This document shows, piece after piece, positions 23,587 to 32,795 of a stretch of DNA of 64,000 nt; position 1 is the first letter of the stretch; each line of letters begins with the position of its first letter. The DNA comes from Ophiodon elongatus. Its lineage: Eukaryota > Chordata > Actinopteri > Perciformes > Hexagrammidae. The stretch spans positions 676,001 to 740,000 of the forward strand of contig JACSYO010000690.1 in NCBI GenBank assembly GCA_016806645.1. Reading direction: 5' to 3'. The notes beneath the pieces were generated by a model. The model did not search any database. It saw only the letters and a program-made list of their open reading frames with translations, and had not been told where the DNA came from. Position numbers and translations under genes: made by a program.

Positions 23587-26500
23587 GGGCTTTGAGAGAA
23601 AAGAGAAATCTTATAAATTAAGATTATTGGTTATTATTAAAGCCAAACAAAGGACAAAAAACAGTTTCTTACCACTTTTGATGGGTGTTTTGATAATATT
23701 TCTACTGATGTTGAAGACTTCCCTCTCTAGATCTAAAGAAAGTGAGGCTGAAACATGAAAGGAAACATATACACTTAGACACTAATGGTGTTATTGTGCA
23801 GCATCAAAATCAGACAAAAGACATCACCAAATATTTTAAGGCCATTGTTACTTTTCCATATAATTTGAAACAGAGTATTTCTTACCTGTCAATAATGTTA
23901 TTGGTCCTTTTGTAACATTTTCTCTCTTGGAATCGTTCAACATGTCATGGTCGTCGTCTTGATGAAATGATACTGACTCTAGAAAAGAAAACAAAGTTTC
24001 GGGTTTAACTTTTTGTCATATGGTCAAAGTTTGTTTTTAAGTCTCTTGCTGCTCAGATTGGTTGTTTACCAGCTTCCATGTTTGAGTCTAGAAGTTTCTC
24101 AGAGTCAGTAACATCTCTGCTGTTGTCGGTTGGACGAGGAGTTGGTGATTCTGCAGAAAGAAAAATGAGACTCAACTAGAAGAGATGGTACAAATATTAA
24201 ATATAATTAAAACTTGAATTCCTAATTCACAAACATCTTATCACATATTGCTAGTCAAATTTAGCTTGTTGTTGTTCTGAGTAGAGATGGTACAAATATT
24301 AAATGTACTTCTTTTGAGGGAAGATAAAAACAGTTTCTTACCACTTTTCATGGCTGCATCAATAATGGTTCCACTGTTATTGAAGGAATCTCTGTTTTGG
24401 TCCACAGAGAGAGGAACTGTTGAATGAAATTAAACATTTAATATAACGTTTTAAAGTTATGGTACTTAACTCATTATTCAAAACAAAATGTTTCCGACCC
24501 GTTAATAATGTTATCGGTCTGTCTGTAACATTTTGTCTCTTGGTGTCGTTCAACATGTCATGGTTGTCGTCTTGATGAAATGATACTGACTCTAGAAAAG
24601 AAAAAAACAAAGTATTGGGTTTAACTTTTTTTTCTCATGTAGTCAAAGTTTCTTTTTAAGTTTCTTTTTCTTGTCAGATTGGTTGTTTACCAGCTTCCAT
24701 GTTTGAGTCTATAAGTTTCTCAGAGTCAGTAACATCTCTGCTGTTGTCGGTTGGACGAGGAGTTGGTGATTCTGCAGAAAGAAAAATGAGATTCAACTAG
24801 AGATGGTACAAATATTAAATGTACTTTTTTTAAAGGGAAGATAAAAACTACTGAAACTAAATGTGTGAATTGATCAAGACTGATACCAAACAATGACACA
24901 AATAGACAGTTTCTTACCACTTTTTCTGGGTGCATCAATAATGGTTCCATTTTTATTGAAGGAATCTCTGTTTTGATCCACAGAGAGAGGAACTGTTGAA
25001 TATAATGAAACATTTAGTATAACAATTTAAAGTTATGGTCACTCACTTAACTCATAATTCAAAACACAGTGTTTACCTGTTAATAATGTTATTGGTCCTT
25101 TTGTAACATGTTCTCTCTTGGTGTCGTTCAACATGTCATGGTCGTCGTCTTGATGAAATGATACTGACTCTAAAAAAGAAAACAAAGTTTCGGGTTTAAC
25201 TTGAGAGATTCAACTGGAGATGGTATAAATATTAAATTTACTTCTTTTAAAGATAAGATAAAAACTACTGGAACTAAATGTGTGAATTGATCAAGACTGA
25301 TACCAAACAATGACACAAATAGACAGTTTCTTACCACTTTTCATGGCTGCATCAATAATGGTTCCACTGTTATTGAAGGAATCTCTGTTTTGGTCCACAG
25401 AGAGAGGAACTGTTGAATGAAATTAAACATTTAATATATAACGTTTTAAAGTTATTGTGACTCATTTTACTCATAATTCAAAACACAGTGTTTCTACCTG
25501 TCAATAATGTTATTGGTCCTTTTGTAACATTTTCTCTCTTGGAATCGTTCAACATGTCATGGTCGTCGTCTTGATGAAATGATACTGACTCTAAAAAAGA
25601 AAACAAAGTTTCGGGTTTAACTTTTTTTCATGTGGTCAAAGTTTGTTTTTAAGTCTCTTGCTGCTCAGATTGATTGTTTACCAGCTTCCATGTTTGAGTC
25701 TAGAAGTTTCTCAGAGTCAGTAACATCTCTGCTGTTGTCGGTTGGACGAGGAGTTGGTGATTCTGCAGAAAGAAAAATGAGACTCAACTAGAAGAGATGG
25801 TACAAATATTAAATATAATTAAAACTTGAATTCCTAATTCACAAACATCTTATCACATATTGCTAGTCAAATTTAGCTTGTTGTTGTTCTGAGTAGAGAT
25901 GGTACAAATATTAAATGTACTTCTTTTGAGGGAAGATAAAAACAGTTTCTTACCACTTTTCATGGCTGCATCAATAATGGTTCCACTGTTATTGAAGGAA
26001 TCTCTGTTTTGGTCCACAGAGAGAGGAACTGCTGAATGAAATTAAACATTTAATATAACGTTTTAAAGTTATGGTACTTAACTCATTATTCAAAACAAAA
26101 TGTTTCCGAGACTCAACTAGAAGAGATGGTACAAATATTAAATATAATTAAAACTTGAATTCCTAATTCACAAACATCTTATCACATATTGCTAGTCAAA
26201 TTTAGCTTGTTGTTGTTCTGGAGTGAAAATGAAGAGTCTAAAAAGAAATTATGAAAAAGAAAATCTGAATTCTAAGAGATATATTGTGAGTAGTCTTGAA
26301 CTATTGTAAACGTTGGACTTTTATTCCGTTCAACACTGATACAAATAGACGGTTTCTTACCACTTTTCATGGGTGCATCAATAATGGTTCCACTGTTATT
26401 TAAGGAATCACTGTTTTCGTCCACAGAGAGAGGAACTGTTGAATTAAATGAAATATATATATTGTTTTTAAAGTTATGGTCACTTTCTTTACTCATAATT

Positions 26501-29500
26501 CAAAACAGAATGTTTATACCTGTTAATGATTGTATTGGTCCTTCTGTAACATTCTTTGTGTTATTCAAGGTGTCATGGTTGTAGTCTTTATGAAATGATA
26601 CTGACTCTGGAAAATAAAAGGTATTGAGTTTCATCATCACAGTCACAGGGAGCACTTTCCTGCAGATACTTGATTCTTTCAGTATTTGTTTTAATTCCCT
26701 TCCCACATGCGGTTAATAAAGAAATAAAATCAGTTGGTATGTTGGTACAAAAAAAACTTGTGGATTTGAATCAAACCATACAGTAAATGAGCACTTCCAC
26801 TATATATATATATATATATATATACACGTGTGTGTGTGTGTGTATAGGTGTATGTGTGTGTAGATTATGTTGCAGGTTGCCTACCAGATTCCTTATCCGT
26901 CTCACGCAGTTTCTCAGAGTCAGTAACGTTAAAAACATCTGGAGCTTTATGAGTTGGATGTGGTGTTGGTAACACTGTGGACATTTAATAAGATGAGTAC
27001 AGTATGAAGTTAAGATTAAATCTGCGTGTCCAAACATTTCAAGAATGAGTTTCTGTTCTCCTACCAGTTAATAAGTTAATTGATGCCTCTGTAACATTCT
27101 CTGCACTGGTTTCCATCCTCATGTTCTGTCTGGAGTCTGGACGAGGTAAAATAAAACAGAATTTGGATTACCATACATGCTTACACTGAACCGAATATTA
27201 CACAAGGTTATGTTGTAAAATACAGTGGAATACATTCAAATCTGTCAATAAAATCTTCCTGACACTGAAAATGGTTGTCAACTAGATTTTATATTTGTGC
27301 CTTGACTGAACTAAACATATGTGCATTGGTCAATACTGATACCAAAAACAGTTTATAAAATAGGAGATTTTTTTTTACCACTTTTCATTGGTGTATCATT
27401 AATGTTTCCGCTGCCATTGAAGGTGCTACTGTTTTTGTCTGGAGTAAGTGGGGCTGTAAAAGGAAACATAAACATGAAAATTGTTACCAGAAATGATCAA
27501 CACATTGAGTTGGGTTTTTAATTGATGACCACTTGTCTTTTAAGGCAATTATCCAGAATGTTGAACCTGGATTTTACTTTGGAAACAAGTCTTTTTTTTC
27601 TTTCTGTGTGAAACAGACATTGGTGGAGTCTACCTTTTCACCTCATTGATCATGGTGAGGAGTTGTACACACATGCCTCTGCTCACTGTCTTCACAAGCT
27701 GGTAGCTTTATTTGAGATTCATTACAAACTGGATACTCAAAAGTGAATTAGCCTGCTTTATGTACACTAGTATGTTTTTATTCGCAAAGCAATTATTGGA
27801 TCAAATTCCTACCTACTCATTTTCTCTTTTAAATTTGAATTTCAGAAATTACAATCTCACTTTGAGGGACTTTTTGTGTTTTGTCATTCCCAAAGTCAGA
27901 ACTGAATTGGGAAAGAACGCTTTAGATTTTGCTTACCAGAGTCCGTATTTGTGTCTAGAGATTTCTTCGAGGCAGTAACATTCAAAACATCTCTGCTCTT
28001 ATTTACTGGATGGGATGATTCTGTGTAAATAAAGACATCATACATCATTATTATTATTACGAAGTCACAAACAGCCTATAATCCAAATCATTAACTCATA
28101 TAATTGTTGTACACTAAATGTAAATTCTGAATTTCTTCCTACTGTTCTTGTTCATTGTTTAGTTGCGTTTTTTTACGTTGGTCACAGAATGAGATAAATC
28201 TAAATATGTAGAATAAGAGAAGAAATAGAAGGTTAACGTTTTGCCAACTTTTCTAAAAAATAATAACTATCAAAACATGAATAGCCAGCACTTTATGTAG
28301 ATATGAAGGCTCATTATAACGTAACAAAAACACAACGATTCTTAGTTTCAGGTGATTACACACTAATGAAAACATAGCTACAGTATATTCCATTTATGCC
28401 AATAAATCCGACTAAATCCTGCTCCTTGGTCCTTTAATAAATGAAGGTGTGTGGTCACAATGTTTGTCTTGAGAAGGCTGACCTTTAATTTGTTATCACT
28501 ATTATTATTTTATTTGTTGTTGTTTCTTTGAAGAGCAATTTGGGCTGTGAAAATGAAACATGCTGGTTCACTGATTAATGATTCTGTTCTTCTTACCCAT
28601 CAACATGTTGTTTTGACGGACGTGTTCTCCGATGATCTTGTTTCTCACTTCATTAGAATACCAAGCAGGACCAGGTGGACCAGGTGGACCAGGTGGACCA
28701 GGTGGGCCTGCTGGACCCGGTGGACCTTCAAATAGTAACATGCAGTGGCTTTATGTCAGACATGTAAAACTGGCCTATAAACAATACTGCTGATCAATCA
28801 CAGGCACTTTACACCAACAACAAAGTGTGACTGACTTTCTCTCTGTTAAGCACATTATTCATATCAGGTTCAAATATGTCGTCATCGCTCACCCTCAATG
28901 AGAGTCCCATTGTAGGTCTCTCCTTTCAGTCGGGGAGACCCAGGGTCTCCTTTTTCACCAGGAAATCCTAGTCATTGAAAGGTATTTAGTTTAAACCAAT
29001 GAGTTGAAAGTGGAAATTAAAAACAGGATGATCATGCTTTAATTGTAGGACTGAGAACATGTATCCATACATTTTAAACATGAAGTCTCAAAGTGCTAAA
29101 TACAACCGAGCTGATCTGAAACCAGCATAATTCAGGTGTAATCAGTCCAGTAAACGTTTTTTAACTCAATCAATCCCCAATGCTTTTCTAATGTGGCAGC
29201 GATAGAAAAGCAAGTGGTATTGTCATGTTATGTAACGATGGCTGAACAATGGAAGACTGTTTGAAACTTGTGACTGACTTTCTGAGTATATTTCTGTCCG
29301 TTGTGGTGCACACCTAATGAGGGGGGTTAGTCTTATTTGACACAACAGATCTCTCACCTCTTCTTCCTCGTCTCCCCTCCGGCCCGGGCGCACCCTGAGG
29401 TCCTGATGAACCAGCTCTACCAGGCAAACCTAACAGGCACAAGTACTGTGGCTGCAGTAACAAATTCAGCTTAGCTTAAATAACTGCTGAAGTTAATTAA

Positions 29501-30767
29501 AGTGTTTCTTACCTGGTGGTCCGGCCGGGCCTGGGGGGGAAATAAATACATATTTTACACAAATCAAAAAGAGTGGAGGCACCAGCAGCAATAAAAACCA
29601 CAGCACTGGAATGGAAGTGCACCTGTTAAGCAAAGTCCCCTGGAGCTATTACACAGATCCATGAAGGCTTTGACCTGAAATCAAGAAGACAGACGGCAAA
29701 GTCAGTGTTGATTGTGACACCTCTAATCAACTCCCATTTGCTCTCACGATTTGAGAGAAGATTACTAAATAAATTATTTATTATTTTAAATTTTCAAATA
29801 GTCCCATTATAAAAGCTGAAAAGATTATATAACTAATTGATTTTTGACGCAATAATAGTCGATAATCAATTAATCATTTTGTACTCACGTTTTCACTACT
29901 TTCTGACATCAAACAATTAATCAACAAATCCAGAAAATAAAAGATAGACTAATTTAAAATAAAAGTAATGTTAGATGTAGCCTTAACTATTATTGGTGAT
30001 TATTAATCTATCAGACCAATAATAAAACTAGACTTTATTTTGGTAAAATACGAGAGTGATGATAAATGTGCTGTCACAAAATACATTAGCACCCTCTGGA
30101 GAAATGCCAGTTCCCATCGGATGTGGGTAGAGTTGAGGGAGGAGCAGTCACGCTCCACTGCTCTACACTATTTATCCTGAAAACACTCAGTGGAAAAACA
30201 AATCACTGCAACTGACTCTTGGATTCTTTGTATTTCACGAACATACTTATTATCCCAAAAAGGAGAAGCGAGGAAATGTTTCTATTAAAGATGAAAGCAA
30301 AGAGATGTTGATCGCTCCTCTCTTCTGTCTCATTATAACATAATGAGAAATTCTCTTTTCATGTTTTTCACAGAAGTAGAGTAAACAATTTGCAATATTC
30401 ACAATTTCCTATAAAGAGCCCACATTAAAGCATTTAGGTGTCTTACAGGAACCATGGAGTACGTCATCAGCATCATCATGTCCTTCTCATCCTCGCTTCG
30501 TGTTGCTTCTCCCTCCTGGTTTCTTCTGCTGCGCTGGAGCTTCTTGAGCTCTGCAGCCTCTGCGGGGTCTGCGGGCCGGAGGACTCCTGCCTGCAGCCGG
30601 CTGCTCTGCGACAGCACCTGCACCTGGGCGTCCAACCTCGCCAGCTCCTCAGTCAGCTCTTTCTGTCGTACCAGCAGGAACACCAAACCTCCTGAGCTCA
30701 GGAGCAGCAACGTACACACCACCGGCAGCACTTTCCACGCCAGAAAAAGTCCACTCCTCTCCTTCAT
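22431..30767 (-). CDS. gldn: Gliomedin with a greatly expanded linker
   Basis: Gliomedin is a type II membrane protein of Schwann cells whose olfactomedin domain binds NrCAM/neurofascin and clusters sodium channels at nodes of Ranvier. Exons: 30767-30447, 29674-29623, 29530-29513 (18 bases), 29429-29358, 28967-28893, 28725-28597, then 18 small exons (28020-23673, see array), then 23374-23249, 23135-22985, 22893-22431; 959 codons in frame. Exon 1 has a membrane span ([20 protein letters not shown]), a coiled coil and [12 protein letters not shown], a gliomedin signature. Exon 2 gives [12 protein letters not shown], matching the same region of human GLDN. Four exons encode Gly-X-Y collagen. The last three encode the olfactomedin domain ([44 protein letters not shown]). 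Human gliomedin is 551 residues; without the array this one would be 468. Inclusion of all 18 exons is inferred, not shown. Confidence 0.93.
23420..23586. repeat. (GATG/GATA)n microsatellite in a gldn intron
   Basis: About 165 bases of ATGG then ATAG tetranucleotides lie in the intron between the last array exon and the first olfactomedin exon. Confidence 0.95.
23673..28020 (-). repeat. Array of 18 phase-1 cassette exons in gldn
   Basis: In transcript order (type): 28020-27937 C, 27453-27379 A, 27136-27065 B, 26974-26885 C, 26606-26520 B, 26435-26361 A, 26028-25954 A, 25762-25682 C, 25590-25498 B, 25409-25335 A, 25169-25077 B, 24992-24918 A, 24771-24691 C, 24591-24499 B, 24416-24342 A, 24150-24070 C, 23978-23886 B, 23747-23673 A. 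Type A (always 75 bases) reads like [19 protein letters not shown]. Type B (93; older copies 87 and 72) reads like [16 protein letters not shown] with NVTKGPI. Type C (81; older copies 90 and 84) reads like [19 protein letters not shown]. Every exon begins after an AG, ends in G before GT, and is a multiple of three, so copies can be gained, lost or skipped without frameshift. The sum is 491 codons. Most copies hold N-X-S/T sequons, so a glycosylated flexible stalk is likely. Confidence 0.88.
26801..26862. repeat. (TA)n(TG)n microsatellite
   Basis: TA repeats run straight into TG repeats in the gldn intron just before the type C exon at 26885. Confidence 0.9.
28668..28725 (-). repeat. Nine-base minisatellite coding collagen triplets
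   Basis: Tandem copies of GGTCCACCT and variants (minus strand) encode Gly-Pro-Pro repeats at the start of the last collagen exon of gldn. This is coding and in frame. Confidence 0.85.
29820..29965. repeat. Diverged interspersed repeat in a gldn intron
   Basis: AATTAATCAACAAATCCAG and AATAGTCGATAATCAATTAA resemble the AATCGATTA-rich element also seen at 40690-40790 and 54890-55105. The copy is short and weak. Confidence 0.35.
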
Positions 30768-31715
30768 ATTTGTGCCCTGCTCGCTCTTCCTCCACTGCAG
30801 AGTAATCTGAGCTCTGAAATTCACAAGCACATACAGCACATAACTGACCACTTGCCAACAGATGAGGTAAACTACGTTCAAGCTGTTGGAGGGAAATAAA
30901 CATGTCAAGATCTGTTTGTAACTCTGAGGAACCACATGATGTATTGCGCAACAACAAGCATCTGTAGGGCTACTTGAGTTAGAAGCAGCTCATGGACATA
31001 TTTCCAGAATGACACGCCTTCATGGTTCTCATCATTCTGATGCTCTTCCTCTCAATATTGCCACCAGTCCGTCCTACACAAAATTACATGGAAGTGGAAT
31101 AAATAAGTTGTGAACAAGTGGAGCATTCTTTGGATTTACAAAAGAGCTTTCAGAGGCTTTCAATAAAAGACTGGGTGTGTGGATGTGTGTGGGTGGGCAT
31201 GTGTGTGCGCGTGTGTACCAAAATCTCTTTTTAAGAAATGGAATTTCGTGTTTTTCATTTATTGCATTGTGGATTTACAAATATAGAATAGTTACATGTT
31301 TTTTCTCCACTTGTGTCAGTGGAGAAGTAACAGTAAAGTTTCTCCATTTGCAAATAGGTTCTTATGTTCCAGTTTAGTCTCTACTACAATGAGGAGAGCA
31401 GGTTTTTCAGCCAACTTGGGATAAAAGCCCCGACCCAAAGCCCTAGATCTGAGGCCAAGAGCTTCAGCAACAGAATACCAGCCATTGAGGTAGTAAACTT
31501 GAAGGACAGCTCGTCAGAAGCACACCACCTCTGCATGAACACTGTTTTCCCCCTTTTTGATTTTGTATCCATTCTCATTTCTAAAGAAGTGGAGCACTGA
31601 CACCAGTTCATGACATTTTTAAGACTTTAAATTCTTAAATAATAAAGACGACATTTTCTCTTTCTCATCTTTCCTATTCTGAACTGCTGAGTAAATCCCT
31701 ACTCCCTTTGACTCG

Positions 31716-31728
31716 GGTCAGTCTGACC
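31716..31728. promoter_or_regulatory. Perfect palindromic oestrogen response element
   Basis: GGTCAGTCTGACC has both half sites exact with a 3-base spacer. It lies about 300 bases upstream of the cyp19a1b TATA box. Brain aromatase of fish is known to be strongly induced by oestradiol through an ERE at about this distance. Confidence 0.85.
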
Positions 31729-32024
31729 CAGCTAATTAATTTCTCCTTGAAAAGCCTCCTCAGGGGATGACAGTGGGGTTTCTTGCTTTTGAACAAAGCT
31801 AAATGTGAAGTAAATCCATAAAAAACTGCTGCAGAGTAAAAGGGTTGAAAGACCTGCAGGTTTTGCATTCTTATGAATAAATACCACTTTTTTCTTTTTC
31901 TTTTTGTGGTTGGGACATGCACTGTTATCTGGCCTGTGCATTGTTCTGCCATCTAATGGTACTTGTAACCCCAAAGTGGCAGTGTTTCTAAGCAACCAGT
32001 AAAATGAGGGCTTAACCAAGGATT

Positions 32025-32030
32025 TATAAA
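32025..32030 (+). promoter_or_regulatory. cyp19a1b TATA box
   Basis: TATAAA about 30 bases before the inferred start of the noncoding first exon, whose donor GTAAGT is at 32153. Confidence 0.6.
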
Positions 32031-32795
32031 CACTTGAATGACTGAGATTTATTTGGTAGGAGCATGTTGATCATCCTGACAACCAGTGGAGGAAGAACTG
32101 CATCACTTTAAACTGCACTCTAACTCGTCAGCAGTCGAGAAGAACAAGCGAAGTAAGTATTATTCTTCGATAATTTGTTGATGAACAATTAAAAAGATAC
32201 TTTTACGGATAAAAGATGTAGAAACATCTGAGCATAACCTATGTTGAACAAATATCAACCCAATTTTTGTTTCAATTAAAAAAATGTAATTATGTATTAT
32301 GTATTAATGTATTAGCTCCTGTAGGACACTGAAGTTAAACACACATTTTAGCAATGAAATTCAGTTGAAACTAACTCTCTCATGTTTCTATTTGGATGAG
32401 TTATGTCCGGAATATTTGCAACTCAATGTACATGATATCTTGAGAGAAGGCCCTAATATTATGAGCACGATAAACCTGTAATAACATTAAAAAAATGAAG
32501 GAAAAAATCTGTCGCCCACACACAAACTGCCATATTAGATGGGCAGCTGTCTGAGTAACAAGTAGTTCATCCTAAAGCTTTGTGTGGGTGTATTTTGATT
32601 TTAATGTGTTCCATTGCTTTGTTATACACAAGGACAAGAGAATTACAAGGGATGTCTCCAGATTTAGGTTCCACTATTTTGTGGATGAGCTAGTTTAGTC
32701 TGAGCTAGTTTAGTGTGCTGGTTATTAAAGGAGACAGAAGCTTTATGAGCACAGGACAGACAGAGGACACAGTAAGCCTGCTCATGTGTGTGTTT

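Larger units (their letters stand above)
30768..32795. promoter_or_regulatory. Divergent gldn / cyp19a1b intergenic control region
   Basis: The two genes face away from each other, so this 2 kb holds both 5' ends. Towards cyp19a1b there is an ERE at 31716-31728, TATAAA at 32025-32030, and a noncoding first exon of about 100 bases that would end at 32152 before GTAAGT. The gldn transcription start lies somewhere above 30767; upstream in-frame sequence continues to about 30935 but the Met at 30767 is the first with a gliomedin-like context. A (GT)n-rich patch lies at about 31170-31216. Confidence 0.6.

Noticed and set aside
28547..28735. Plus-strand frame with repeated Arg-Trp-Thr
   Set aside because: It is the antisense of the Gly-Pro-Pro collagen repeat of gldn.
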